A DNA stretch of 64,000 nt, taken from contig CM046303.1 in NCBI GenBank assembly GCA_025267735.1, forward strand, positions 33,642,380-33,706,379, given 5' to 3'. Numbering within the stretch: position 1 is the first letter of the stretch; each line of letters starts with the position of its first letter. The notes under the pieces are model-generated. The model searched no databases. It saw only the letters and a program-made list of their open reading frames with translations, and had not been told where the DNA came from. The DNA is from Mactra quadrangularis. Taxonomy: Eukaryota > Mollusca > Bivalvia > Venerida > Mactridae. A program made the position numbers and the translations under genes. Positions 1 through 11,649 of this stretch are shown here, in pieces.

Positions 1-1215
1 GTAATCGTTGAGGAAGATGCTGATGATTATTCGTCAACGAAGATTATTGATTCGTCAACGAATTAGACTGATGTAATAGACTTATAGTCTATATAACTGT
101 TGTTTCTAAAAAGTGTTGTTCTTTAGGGTGCCCTGAATTCAGTCATGTTTAATATTTACATGTTTTGAAATGTATTAGAAAAGGATAAAGGTTCTACTTT
201 TTATATTGTTTTATTTATCATAAATAATTAAATATCAAATAACATGATTAAAACAGGAATTTATTAGAACTTAGTACATTAAGTAATGGGTTTTTTTTCA
301 CTATTGATATTACATAACCGATTAATCATTAATCAGTCAACCATTTTAGCTGATTAATGGACTAAAATATTTTAAACCGATTCCCAACACTAGTGCAAAC
401 AATGACGTTTTTAACTTAAGAATCACGTTCGGTTAAGTATATGCTAGAAGGATGAATTGTAAACAATGATCTTTTATATTTTCTAAATCAAAACAAGTGT
501 TTATTCATCAAACACACATTGTAAATAAATTCTATTAACCAATACAATATTTATAGGTTTTACAATATAATATGTTTAAGGTACAAAGCTAGTCTAAGCT
601 AGTTCAATTTACAAACAAAATAAACAAGAAATTTAGATTTTAACAAAATAGGCGAAAAAAAACTTTAATTACATGAAGTTAACAGAAATAGTATCGAGTG
701 TCTTTATAGCATGAACCTGGGAACATATAACAATGGTCACAATACCAAATATTGTACATTTAAAACATTAACTGAAGTTATCTGAAACTAGAAAAACATA
801 CAGTATATACGGTCTAGAGCGTTCATTCATGTGTATGAGTCAGAAAATGAAATATCTAAACTATGCAGCGCTGCAAAGAGTAAACATGAAGAAAAATACC
901 CTGATATATGTTTAAACGTTAACAACTAGGAAGCAATGAATGCAATTAAGCTAGTCGTGAGGTTGTTAAGAAACTAATGAAAACATTAATACCAAATAAG
1001 GAAGTCTTAGCAATCAGCGCGATTCAGCGCTACAATTTATACGACATACTTTGAATTATGGAGTGTTAAAACTTCTCAACGACTCCAATTTGTTTAATCT
1101 ATGAAGTTGGCAATAACTTTAACAGTCTGAGTTGTTCGTGTTTTGTTTATCCTGCCAATTTTCATAATCATCGTGAAAATTCCGCAAATTTTCAAGATAA
1201 ACTTGGAAAATTTCT
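1..1215. other. AT-rich stretch with no recognised gene
   Basis: No coding, RNA or mobile element is recognised here. The only structure I see is a short direct repeat at about 29-63, where 'attcgtcaacgaa' occurs twice within 35 bp. Confidence 0.5.
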
Positions 1216-1303
1216 CAGCAGGAGATTTCAAGGTAAAGAGGAGGGGGCGGGGCACATCCACAGCAGGAAAGTACAAAGTAAACGTAAAGGGGGCGTGGCA
1301 CAT
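1216..1303. repeat. Two-copy 45-bp tandem duplication carrying GC-box-like motifs
   Basis: Two diverged copies start with 'cagcagg' at 1216 and 1261 and end with GGGGGCGGGGCACAT and GGGGGCGTGGCACAT. The first contains a perfect Sp1/KLF-type GC box (GGGGCGGGGC) and the second a one-base variant. The patch is much richer in GC than its surroundings. A 69-residue minus-strand reading frame across it is internally repetitive because of the duplication and is not a credible protein. Confidence 0.6.
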
Positions 1304-1734
1304 TTGTTTACTAGTTTAATAATAACTTTAAGTTTTATAGGCTCTTGTCAAGACATTAGACGAGCATAGATTACTCATAGTACAATCATGTAACAAAAAA
1401 TACATGTGGGCGATTAATTAAATTCACTAACTTAGTAAAAAACGAAATATCAAGACTTAAAGTTATACTTTTTTGACCTAAAGATGTTTTGAAAATAAAT
1501 AGGTCACCAGGTAAAGCTGCATAGAGCGGCTAACATAGAGGCAAAATATTTGTTTAACTCTCGACGAAACGATTTCATTTTACTGTAAAATGATAGTGTA
1601 AAAAATACTGGTCTCTGTTTCAATCTAAAAATTTCAAGTTATATACTTTACTGCAATATTACTCAAAATGTATGCATCATATTACACAACATATCTCTGT
1701 CCATTTCAGTAATATTTCAGAAATAACAGATATG

Positions 1735-2361
1735 CAGTGAAACCTCGATATCATAACACAACCCAAGGACCAATTTCAGAGTGACGATACATGTACAGTA
1801 AAGTTCCGCTATGAAGAAGATCTAACAAACAAACAAACAAACAATAAAACAGTAATACTATCGTCTTATTAAAGTTCCGCTCTAAAGGCCTAATTGGTTA
1901 TTTCAAAATCAAGCTATCTATGTCGATTTCTATGTTCCAAATACTAAATTTACGAAAACAAAATGTTCGTTTATTTAGTCCATTCCACTTTAAGTATCGC
2001 ATGTGATGGTACAGACTCAAAAAGTTCTTTAAGTGATTAACCTTAAAATGTTTATCACGGATGTTTTTGAGATCCTGACAATCAATGAGAACGCGTTTGA
2101 CATTGAAATGCTCGTCACATAATACTACAATTATGTAGTCTAAATGCTACCAAAATTGAAAAGAATGTATTATTAAAGTACGATGGTCCAATTGATTTAC
2201 ATAGTTGAAGACATAATTCTAAGTACTTGTATAGTTTGTAAAACACACTTTGGTAATAACACTATTCTTAACTGAATAAATGAATGCAAATGATATTTTA
2301 AGTGTATTTTGTCTCGGGTCAATATTTCTCAAGCTAGAGTCAGCAAGCTAAGGTTCTACTG
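1735..2361. mobile_element. Possible pogo/Tigger-type DNA element remnant
   Basis: The left end reads CAGTGAAACCTCGATAT, the form typical of pogo/Tigger terminal inverted repeats. The right end reads AAGGTTCTACTG followed by TA, an inverted match to the first dozen bases. A second, similar start (ACAGTAAAGTTCCGCTAT) lies at about 1796, so at least two related ends are present. The left TA target is not clean, and a LINE relic lies between the ends. This may therefore be unrelated fragments rather than one element. Confidence 0.3.
1981..2150 (-). pseudogene. Non-LTR retrotransposon (LINE) C-terminal relic
   Basis: On the minus strand from about 2150 down to about 1985 an open frame reads C-D-E-H-F-N-V-K-R-V-L-I-D-C, then L-K-N-I-R-D-K-H-F and an L-K-N-F segment. 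This is the tail that follows the reverse transcriptase in Jockey-like LINEs: a [T/N]VxHxL(x)DC motif, an aromatic or L-x-x-x-R segment and an LKxxF segment. The usual H of the HxLxDC motif is R here. No reverse transcriptase catalytic core (YADD) lies upstream, so it is a short dead fragment. The family call rests on motif spacing only. Confidence 0.55.
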
Positions 2362-3200
2362 TAAATGATTAGTAATACAATATGCTACAACCACTTAACA
2401 GTAAAATAAACATAACATTTTGTATCGTCTGGAAGCTATCAACCAAGCATAGTTTTGTTTTTAAATGAAAATTATATATAACATGTTTCAACTTACCTTC
2501 CACAGATATGTGAGTTCAAATAATTCCAGAAAATTTATTTAAACATCTGAGTTTTTAAATATCCATCGTATTCTATGCCCCTACCTGAAAATTTAGCGAG
2601 TTTTAAATACAATCATTTTGGAGCTTTTTTCTAAAAACCAAGATTCCCATAATATCAATTAAACCTAAAATACATTTACTAAAGTTGAACAAATATTATC
2701 CACTTTGATTTTATAAAAATGCATTTCAAAAATCTAAAAATATATTAAATAAAATACAAATACAAAACTAATATATCGCCTACAAAAGTAAAATTCGTCT
2801 GCTATAATAATAAAATAACTGCATTAAATAGGGTATTTATATTATTTTTAAAAAGAAAACCTACACGGTGTCACACTAGCTGTCAAAAACTTTCGAATGC
2901 AACCACAAAAGTTACTTTATATCCATAAAACACCCAGCAGTTATTTGAGAACCAGTTTTAAGCTATATAACTCCCACACTCAACCACAACATCGGGCGTA
3001 CACCTATAGAACATTCTCATTGCATACAGGTAGCGCAAACAACGTTTCGCTTCACTCCACTTCAGCTATTCACTTAGTAAGTATATTTTATATATACAAA
3101 ATTGTTTACGTCCGTTTGTAGTTGCAGCTGTATTCGATTTTCAACCTTGCGATGCACTTTTGTAGTTAGTTACATTATCTAAAATACTTATTTATCTATA
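2362..3200. other. AT-rich stretch with no recognised feature
   Basis: Very AT-rich DNA. A 74-codon plus-strand frame at 2897-3121 has no recognisable motif and low-complexity composition, so I do not call it a gene. Confidence 0.45.
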
Positions 3201-3470
3201 CTGGGTTAAACGCCGTGTCAACACAATTTTAGATTATTTTACGAAATCCAGCACCTAAACTAGCTTTCCTGGACCCTTGTCTATAACCAGTACTCACCTA
3301 CCCTTCCGCAAGGCCTGAAACGTCTCACCTTATTAATGAAGGACAATATACATTATTGTCAAATTTTTAAGGAAGGGTATAACCTCCCCAGGTGGGATTC
3401 AAACCCGTACCACTTTCGGGACACTAGCTTCGAAATCCAGGCACGCTATCAACTGCGCTACCGACTCGGG
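3201..3470 (-). mobile_element. tRNA-headed SINE, family B, minus orientation
   Basis: Read on the minus strand it starts with a tRNA-like head (GTCGGTAGCGCAGTTGATAG as the A-box region, then GTACGGGTTTGAATCCCAC as the B box). It runs through a body ending 'aaagctagtttaggtgctgg' and finishes with GTGTTGACACGGCGTTTAAC. The same head, body and tail recur at 14487-14771, which establishes a repeated family. The tRNA-like part is degenerate and is not called as a tRNA gene. No clear target duplication is visible. Confidence 0.75.
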
Positions 3471-4098
3471 TTGTATAGAATCTCAAATACTCAAACATGT
3501 GAAATAGAAATAACTAATCCATAACATATTTCTGACCTGTGTTACAATAATTTCCATAGAATGAAAAATACAAAATCGATAATAAAAGAAACGTATCCCA
3601 AGCCACACTCAGTTCACGTAACTTTACTATTGGATTTAAGAATAAAATGTGGTTCATTAATACTGCATCACACAGTAATGTGGTCTATGCTTTTACTAAT
3701 CCAAGGTTTTCTCCACAGAATGTAGTGATGTCATATACACATGAACAATACTCCATCATAGTTTATAATGAACCACACTGACATTAACTCACTCACTGTA
3801 AATATTCCCTATATGGACGACATTATGTTATTGGATCAATAGAACACCAAATACAATCATGACAACAATATATTTAATGTTGCTACCACTATATTCACAA
3901 CAGCTGTTTCATGCACGCTTTGTTTACAGAAAAAACAATTTTTCACTTTTATCATAGATAGAAAGTTGTAACCAGAAAGTTTCAGGTATTGGGTCAAGAC
4001 AGGTTGTCCTCGTATGTTGGTAACACAAGTTTGGTAAATTATATACCGAATGCGATACTAATGAAATACTTTATTGTAATATAGTATAATTTTACTAG

Positions 4099-4180
4099 TA
4101 TATCGCGGGATAAGCGCAAAAACAGTCGTAACTCAATTTAAAAAAAAGTTACGACCGTATTGCGCTAAGCCCGCGATATA
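4099..4180. repeat. Foldback palindrome of about 80 bp
   Basis: TATATCGCGGGATAAGCGCA at the left is matched in inverted orientation by TGCGCTAAGCCCGCGATATA at the right, and 'gtcgtaact' by 'agttacgac', with a short A/T loop between. It is probably a small foldback transposon remnant. The 79-codon minus-strand frame starting nearby is a shadow. Confidence 0.7.
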
Positions 4181-4347
4181 TAAGATATTTTTACTTAAGT
4201 GACATGTGTTAGATGCAATAAATAATATGTAAGAACAAAATACATCCGGTCCTATGGACCTGTAACACATATAATTATCCGTATAGAATTGACTCCAACA
4301 ACGAAAATCATATAAATGTACGAGACAACCAGGAAACAGTCTCAGAT

Positions 4348-4550
4348 AGCTGTGTTGAACCTTGTTTTTCACAACCCGTGTTTTTCACAACTTGTGAAAA
4401 ACGCGGCCGCAATTTTCACAACTTGTGAAAAACACGTTAGTAATTTTCACAAGTTGTGAAAATTGCGTACGCGTTTTTCACAAATGAGCATTGTGAAAAT
4501 TACGTCAGACATTTTTTTCGATTTTTAGTCCTAACGCAATTTTCACAACA
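4348..4550 (+). repeat. Array of TTTTCACAA/TTGTGAAAA palindromes with a NotI site
   Basis: TTTTCACAA and its complement TTGTGAAAA recur about eight to ten times in roughly 200 bp, often fused as the palindrome TTTTCACAACTTGTGAAAA. The spacers are CG-rich (GCGGCCGC, GTACGC). The first 100 bp, from 'agctgtgttgaacc' onward, match 11755-11857 almost base for base in the opposite orientation. The arrays could be the subterminal repeats of a DNA transposon. Confidence 0.7.
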
Positions 4551-4689
4551 TGGGTCAATATCATTGTATATCTTAAAGTATATGATAACAAAACTAATGT
4601 TTTAGTTATTTTCAAAATTAATATTTTATTTAAATGGTTGACGTCGTAATATGGACGCAAGATGTCACAACACACCAAGGTCTTCAATA

Positions 4690-4960
4690 AGCCGGCATTA
4701 CGCATTATTTAACCACCTTAAGGTTCAAGCAACCACTCTAGCACATACATAAGCCATCTTAAGGTACATGAGCACACATGACCAATGGTACTGTTATATT
4801 GTCTGTATTACCAAGTTTTGTATCCAAAGCAATCGCCTCGAGGTCCATAGCAACTGCTCAAGCACAATTACAATTTACAGTTTCATTGTCCTCAGTAATT
4901 ACTCTAATGCCTCTAGTAAGCGCTTAGGCCCTAGCATCCTACTTAACGTTATTTAAAATG
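4690..4960. repeat. Degenerate short-unit minisatellite
   Basis: Repeated phrases of about 22-24 bp resembling 'ggtccatagcaaccactcaa' occur (for example 'ggttcaagcaaccactctag' near 4721 and 'ggtccatagcaactgctcaa' near 4841). They also occur at 7420-7930. The array is badly decayed, and the 62-codon frame inside it is a repeat translation. Confidence 0.35.
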
Positions 4961-6125
4961 GCTTATAGTAAACTGTGGTACTGTATCTGTACACAAAATA
5001 ATGAAGAAAGAGATAGAGGCCTTGTCTTGGATTGATTGCTAAAAAGCCAAGCGAAAATACATCGCACTGGAGGCAATCAACGCGAGCGTTTGTGCGGGCA
5101 AAAAATTTGTTTGCGTTTGCACTCTTCATAAACGGTTCATCTACAAGTAACTAAAATGCGTTTTATGTACATTCAGTATATAAACGGACCGTATCAGAAA
5201 GAGATAATATGATAGACATTTCAAAACCCTAGGGGAATAGATACTTTTAATGAATTGACAGCTTCTATTTAGCAAACTAGCAACTACAAGTATGGAGTTT
5301 CTATTGAAACATATTTAAAAAATCCCTTTATTTAATGGAAGTAATATAAGAAAATAAACAGCTGTTCGTGTCGAATAATAGTAATCTTTTATTTTCTTAA
5401 AATAGGCCTACAATGTCTTCATGCATCAAAGAAATTATGATTGTCTTCATTAGTTTTTACCGCTAAATTCGACACTATAAAATAAGAACGCCTAGTAGCG
5501 CAAACGACACAGCTTGTGAAACTGAATTATATTTGAGATTATTTGTTTTGTAGTGTTTTATTTAAGTTTCATAAAATGATGCTGAATAAAATAAAACAAA
5601 AAAAATTCAGAAAATAAAAATGCTAACAATACAAAGAGTAAAAAATGGCATCTTTAGAGATCGAACTCGTACCCGTTTTAAAAATAAATGTTCTGAACCA
5701 TTTCACTTTAAGCGTACGACTATTCAGTCGGACGAGATAATTTCACTAATTTAACCTACACATAGTATTTCCTATTGCAAAATTCCATATATAGAACGCA
5801 GAAAATAATATTATACAGTGTGCGATAACCCTGTAATTATGCAATCGGACAGTTCAGTTAATCGTACAATAAGCATTAAGTACTTATAATGAGCTGTCGT
5901 GATGGTTCGTTGTCCGGTTGAAATTTTAGAACACGGCGTAACCGACAAACGGGTTTTAAAAAGTCAGAAAGGTTTTAACTGTCGCGGTTCTAAGATTTCA
6001 GTAAAAGAAGTAGAAAAGAGGGCGAAACCTTAAATGGTTTTACAAAGGTATTCTAAAGCACGAAAGGGTCCCTAAAAGTAATAAACATTTCACACAAATA
6101 CAAGTATTATTACAAAATCATCTAA
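4961..6125. other. No firm feature
   Basis: Mostly AT-rich unique-looking DNA. At 5655-5745 the minus strand has a faint tRNA-like B box (GGTACGAGTTCGATCTC) that could be a decayed SINE head, but I cannot align it to the other SINEs here. Confidence 0.35.
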
Positions 6126-6277
6126 CCTGTTAGCTCGGTCGTTATTGGACAAATCTATGATCGAGGGGTCTTTTTTATTCCTGGTTAAGGCAGAAATTGT
6201 TCATAAAATTGTTTCTACGGTCGTTTTCCATCCTACCAATTATTCTTGATCATGAAGGGCAGTTGTCAATCACTGAC
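6126..6277 (+). mobile_element. SINE family A, left half (split by a LINE)
   Basis: Matches the first half of the complete SINE at 21785: tRNA-like head remnants ('ttagctcggt', 'atcgaggggtc'), then 'atttctacggccatttt' and 'gggcagttgtcagtcactg'-like blocks. The match stops at 'cactgac' and resumes about 620 bp later at 6896. Confidence 0.7.
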
Positions 6278-6896
6278 TTAAAACTAAAGGAACGCACATG
6301 TGCTAGTAAAGCAAACATTAATCGACCAATTTAATCAGCATTGTTAATCGCAATTAGATAGCTCTTATAAGGGTTAAATCTACGCTATTTTTAACATGTC
6401 CGTTGAATAAGAACCACACCTTGCAATTTTACCTAGTGACTTAAGACTTTATATTTTACACTTTCGTACTTGTAACCATAAATTCATTGTAGAAACGGGA
6501 CGGTGGTCCCCACACTATGTACCCTATCAAAATAAAAAAATGTCGTCTTTGTTCACTTAACTTTATTGGTAATGAAACACACTATTTGTTGGAGTGCCCA
6601 TTCTTTTCAGGTAAAAGACAAAAAATCATACCATTACATTTTAACATTAATAACATTTACAATTATCAAATTAAGGAATTGTATAAATCATTAATTTCCT
6701 CTAACGATGAGAAAAACACTAATTAATCTTGCATTTTTTTGTAAAGTCCTATAATAATTTTTCAAAAGCAACTGACCATGGTGTATCATGTGCAATTTAT
6801 CTTTTTATTTTTCCCTTTCTGTATTCCATAAATATATTTATTATGATGCTTTGTAAATAATATTACCTGGGTTAAATGAAATATATGTTCTGTTCC
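6278..6896 (+). pseudogene. 5'-truncated LINE with frameshifted C-terminal region, inserted in a SINE
   Basis: An uninterrupted frame from about 6424 carries the segment preceding the LINE zinc-like knuckle: LPSDLRLYILHFR, then NHKFIVETGRW. After an A7 run at 6534-6540 the homology continues in the next frame with C-R-L-C, IGNETHYLLEC and an F-x-x-x-R segment. This is the standard C-terminal CxxC...HxxxxC knuckle of many LINEs. One extra A in the homopolymer explains the break, so the copy is either dead or affected by a sequencing error. It stops at 6726 and is followed by a 3' UTR ending in ATGTTCTGTTC at 6896, directly against the resumed SINE. Confidence 0.75.
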
Positions 6897-7003
6897 GTAA
6901 GTATGCGCCTATCAGTTGGTTAACAGTTAAATCCAGAAATTTAGTGAGTAGGTTGACTGACCACCGTTATATGATCTATACAATGTGTTGCTACAACGTT
7001 CGC
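6896..7003 (+). mobile_element. SINE family A, right half
   Basis: 'gtatgcgcctatcagttgg', the 'ttaacagctaaatccaga'-like block and TATATGATCTATACAATGTG match the second half of the 21785 SINE. The final GGCGTTAAAC tail has decayed. Confidence 0.7.
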
Positions 7004-7419
7004 CCCTCCCCCATAAAATAACTAAGTCCTTCGCATTTTCTAGAAACCTTTGTTAAAAGAACTTAACCTTTCATCTTGATCAAATGACATACACAGCTCC
7101 CCCGCTAAAACCGCCCTTTAGTGTACACACTGAGAGAGCTAACCAAAAATGCCAAATCTAGAACGTTGTGAAATTTGCAGTTGTTAAACTGAATTTCCGA
7201 ACGAAATATTTAACTGAATAAAGCTCTGTTTTATGCTGTGACCATGTGAGACAGTCCTTCACAAATAGGCAATGTTAAAAAATACTTCGACTTTTCTCCG
7301 AATTATAGTCGGAACACAATTGGTGTTCAAATGATTGTACACCATATAGTATGAAAAATATAATATACTAAACTAACGACTCGGACGCGAGAAGTCACGA
7401 CTACCATAATGTTAATAAC

Positions 7420-7930
7420 ACAAAAGTTTAGCTCCCAAAGATGCCGAATTAATGTCCAGTGCAACCTCTTAAGATCATAAAGTGACATAGCAACCACAAT
7501 ATTGCCTCTAGTAACCTCACTAAGGTTCATAGCGATCAATTTTGAATACCTTGTACAAGAAACAAGAAGATTTATTTAGAGTCGGTTTTATACAAACTTG
7601 ATAAACATTAGCTTATAAGCTATTTTTCCGACAATAAACAAAAACATCTAACATTCATTGTGTCATCATAAATATTAATGTCAACTACACTTGAGTCCCA
7701 AGGAACCATCTGTTGGTCTATAGCATCCACTCAAGCGCAATAATCAACATATGTAGTGCCCTAGCAAGCCATTTAGGTCCAAGCTTTCTATCTCACACTC
7801 CATAGCAACCGTATAAGGTCACTAGCATCCAATTTAGCGCTCCAAGAAACTGCTTTTATGTCCATAACAAACAGTCTCGCACTCATTGCAATCACACGAA
7901 AAACATGGTAATCACACTAGTGACGCAAGC
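7420..7930. repeat. Degenerate minisatellite, same family as 4690-4960
   Basis: Phrases such as 'ggttcatagcgatc', 'ctccatagcaaccgtataag' and 'ggtcactagcatcc' recur at roughly 22-24 bp multiples across about 500 bp. The family is also seen at 4.7 kb. Units are too diverged to count reliably by eye. Confidence 0.35.
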
Positions 7931-8142
7931 AACGTAATAATATCCATTCCCATAGGCAGATCTAGCGGGGGATCCGGACCCCATGGAATTCCCAAAATGT
8001 ATATTTCCATTAATGTATACATTTAACAAAACTTATAAGTATTTCAATTGTGTATAACTTATTTATAAACCAATATTTTTCAACGAAATTTTGTGTATCT
8101 GCAATTGACCATTTAACAATTATTTCTGTCGTCGATGAAATT

Positions 8143-9092
8143 CATTTAAGGATTCATCAATTGTTGAAATTGACAATAACAATAAAGTGGGTGGGGAATG
8201 TAAACAAAGTAAAATAATCCAAACGTTTGTGTTATTTTTATGTATTTGGTAAGAGATGCATCAAATGTATTAAAATACATATGAAAAAATATATAACACA
8301 TATTCAAACTACTTTTTTCATAAATCCAAATGTTGGTATAGAATGTTTATACAACAGTCAACCATGTCTTGTGTAGAGTCCCATAATTTTTTTTTCCAAA
8401 AAGTCATTTTCACATTTTATCACAGCACTGTCAACACATGTTTACACACTCGGTTTGCGCATAGGGGCCTGATTTTTTTTCCTTTAAATGTTATATAATG
8501 AGGATAAAGTAAGAAGGAAAATTTCATCGGGAGAGTCCCATAATTTTTTTTCCCAAAAAGTCATTTTCACATTTTATCACAGCACTGTCAACACATGTTT
8601 ACACACTCGGTTTGCGCATAGGGGCCTGATTTTTTTCCCTTTAAATGTTATATAATGAGGATAAAGTAAGAAGGAAAATTTCATCGGGCTCCAGTGAAAA
8701 ATACAGGAAGTGGAAACTTGTAATGACTGTGTTGAAATAAAATGTGAAAATGACTTTTTGGAAATATTTTTATAGAACTTGGCACAAGACATTGTTAAGT
8801 ATTATATAAACATCCTTTATCAACATTCGGATTTATGAAAAAAAATGGAAATTGAATATGTGTTTGGGCTTACAACAAAAAGGCTATTTCATGGTCAGGA
8901 AAATGTTTTCATTTCATACTAAATGCTTATTTTGGTGAGTGTGTATATTTGTTCATATTTATTTCAATACACTTGATGTCTCTTTTACCAAATATATAAA
9001 AATAACCAGGGACTAATGCATTTTTTACATTGTTTACATTCCCACCCACTTTACTTTTTATTGCCAATTTCCACAATTGATGAACCCTTAAT
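8143..9092. repeat. Long imperfect inverted repeat (foldback), about 390-bp arms
   Basis: The left arm (from 'ttaaggattcatcaattg' at about 8147) and the right arm (from 'aattgatgaacccttaat' ending at 9092) are complementary through a series of blocks: 'aaagtgggtggg' with 'cccacccacttt', 'tatttggtaagaga' with 'tcttttaccaaata', and 'aaaaagtcattttcacat' with 'atgtgaaaatgactttt'. The centre is filled by a 157-bp direct duplication. No coding capacity is evident. Confidence 0.7.
8375..8688 (+). repeat. 157-bp tandem duplication inside the foldback
   Basis: The block from 'agagtcccataatttt' to 'aaatttcatcggg' occurs twice back to back (8375-8531 and 8532-8688) with only one or two length changes in T runs. 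The duplication is therefore recent compared with the diverged arms around it. Confidence 0.9.
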
Positions 9093-10329
9093 GCACGAGG
9101 AAATTGTGACTGGTGCGAATCAAAATTACGCATGACCGCTGTGAAATCGGAAATCCTCGGTCATTCTCTACAAATTATCTCGGACATATTTAGACGCCAT
9201 TTTTGAAAAACCGGTGTTAAAGTAAACAAATATATACACAATCGTTTAGACGATGACTGAAGTTTCGTTTTTATTTCGTAAATTTGAAATTACGTAGTTC
9301 AATGATACTGAAGAGCAATATTTGGCTCAATTTGAAACAAAGAAATATGTCGAGACAAAGATCTGTCTGTATACTACAAGAACTATATTTTGCGTAATCG
9401 TTACGCGCTTCGACTCGCCTATGTAGTAAAATCACAAAAATCCAGTGTAAACCCCCAAGAAATCCTTCCGAGATTATTCAATCATGTAAAGTCGGGGTGT
9501 TCCGAATGGGTAGCTGTGGATAGTATTTCGACCCACGCATCCAAAAACACATAGTAGGCCGGCTAACGATAAAACAGCTATAATTAACTAATTGGTAGTT
9601 GAAATGACTGGCGCCTCAGCCTTCTTTGCAAGAGCTACAACAGAATTACTACATGACAATAATATGACAACTATGTGCATAAGTACGTATGGAATGATTT
9701 GAACCGCCGTGTACGCCGTTGTGCTGCAGTCTGAACCTCAATCTTAGCTCCGCGGAAGGATATATATTGAACGCGAATGGGCATGTTAACTTCAGAATCA
9801 CTTCTATCAGTATGTGAGGTTCATGAGAACGTGATGCAAATAGTTCTTAATATCCATGGATGTCATATTTGTTATTAGAGAGAGAATCATAGACATATTT
9901 ACCCAAATGCCACTATCATTTTACAACATTCACACTCGCAATCCTCTTTTTGTTACTGTGACTTTTTCACACACTTCGGTGTTTTTGTTTTTATTTATGA
10001 AATCATTTAAGCTGTGTAATGAAAAATAATATTGAGGTTGTTCCATCTTTAAATAATATTTGTTGAAAATTTGATCTAAATCGGACAAACATTTACTTAG
10101 ATATTAGCCCAAATATGTGTACTTAAAAGTTCTGTTAAGTGTATATTGAGAGTAAGTCATTTTTAAGTGGCATGAAGCTAATTTTCTCGGTGCTTAACAT
10201 AGATGTATTGGTTACGTAATTTTTTTTTATTATTGATACGTTGCATTATTCTGCAAAAAGTGTAAAATGTGGTAGTGGCTCGAAAAAATCCTGGACCCGC
10301 CCCTGATTTTAACAACTATTGCTCACTAA

Positions 10330-10420
10330 GCTTTAAGTATTTTAGTGGAGAAGAGGGGGTTCGAACAAGCGTGTGTTTTACCGCTAAACCAATGACTCGT
10401 TATGAAACTCAAATACTTTT
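10330..10420 (-). mobile_element. Decayed tRNA-like SINE head
   Basis: On the minus strand, GTCATTGGTTTAGCGGTAAA resembles an A box and TTGTTCGAACCCCC a B box, at tRNA-like spacing. No full cloverleaf can be drawn and no body is recognised, so a SINE relic is more likely than a tRNA gene. Confidence 0.35.
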
Positions 10421-10671
10421 TTGGTAAGAAACCATTATCTTTACCCATCCAACTGGTTTAACAGAAGTCATTCATATAATCGTATAACATATAATACCCC
10501 TGATTTTATTGGTACTCCCTAAAACATGTAAGGCTACTCCATTGTTTATTTAGCGAACGCTGGAGTATGGGAAAATTTGCCTGTCTTACATGTACACTAA
10601 TGCACACTGTTTTAAACAACATAATATCAAGTAATTAGTCCATTATATTGAGTGATTTATTCAATATATTT

Positions 10672-10745
10672 GGTGGTTTGTTGATTATATAAAGTGCATT
10701 CTATAATATAATCGGTGGTTTGTTCATTATATAAAGTGCATTCTT
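10672..10745 (+). repeat. 42-bp unit duplicated once
   Basis: 'ggtggtttgttgattatata' begins at 10672 and again, with one change, at 10714. Both copies run into 'aagtgcattct'. Confidence 0.85.
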
Positions 10746-11214
10746 CATCTATGCTCAAACTGAGTTTTTATATGACTTGTTGCCCGTCGTGTATGTGAGG
10801 ATCAGAAAATAATTTCTATAAATGTCCCTACTTCTTAATCTCTTGCCCAAAGATGGTGCAACAGGAATGTTCCTTGAGAGGCTTTTTTCCAGTTTGCTAA
10901 AATTATAAAATTTCACCAATAACTTTGGTTTCTATGGTTTCTATGAAATATATGAAAATTAAACAAATCTTCTCGTCTGAAACCGCTAAGCCTATAGTTT
11001 TGTTATTTGATCGATAGGGTAATTCAATGTTCCTCTTTAACTTTGCTAAAATTATGTCACTTTCACAGCAGACTGTTTTGTTTTACTATTATCATAGAAC
11101 AAAAACAGAACAGAACATAACTAAATGTTTCCTAGGCATTTGAACGATTTATAAGTATCATTTGTTCAACTAAAGTATTTGTTACTATACTTGACAATCT
11201 TTGTTTTAATCGAC

Positions 11215-11400
11215 AAAATCTCTATAGAACCAGAGACTCACTATTTACTTCATTGCAGTGCTTATACTGAATTATGAATGGAATTTTCAAATAGATTTTT
11301 AAAATGGTGATGTTTTGAAGAAAATCAATACTGTAATAATGCCATGCTATATAAAACCTTGGTTAAATAAAGTTTTCGCTCTGTTCTGTTCTATTCAACT
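11215..11400 (+). pseudogene. LINE 3' end with C-terminal knuckle relic
   Basis: The plus strand from about 11228 reads E-P-E-T-H-Y-L-L-H-C-S-A-Y-T before an early stop, matching the ExxHyLLhCxxY segment of LINE C-termini. A short 3' UTR follows, ending GGTTAAATAAAGTTTTC and a TTCTG-type tail near 11395. It is severely truncated at the 5' side. Confidence 0.6.
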
Positions 11401-11649
11401 ATACGTCGTATACCCTGGATACTGTTAATCTGTATGTTCATGTATTTATATCATATATTTGACTTTATATGGTACATACATGTACCTATCATGTGAGCAG
11501 TTGGTGACTTACAGTCCGTCTGGGTCGGGGTTTCATCTGTAAATACTCTTTTTATGTTTGTAATGTTGTCATAACACATGATACGAAAATAAATAATTTT
11601 CTTCCTTATAACCCAACTACTTATTTATTCACGACTGGCAACTTAAAAA

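Larger units (their letters stand above)
7955..10308. mobile_element. Possible non-autonomous hAT-like element boundaries
   Basis: The left edge reads CATAGGCAGATCTAGCGG and the right edge, complemented, CAGGGGCGGGTCCAGGATTT. These share an imperfect terminal inverted repeat of about 12 bp of a type often seen at hAT ends. The interval encloses the inverted repeat at 8143-9092. No 8-bp target duplication is visible and there is no transposase, so this is tentative. Confidence 0.25.
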
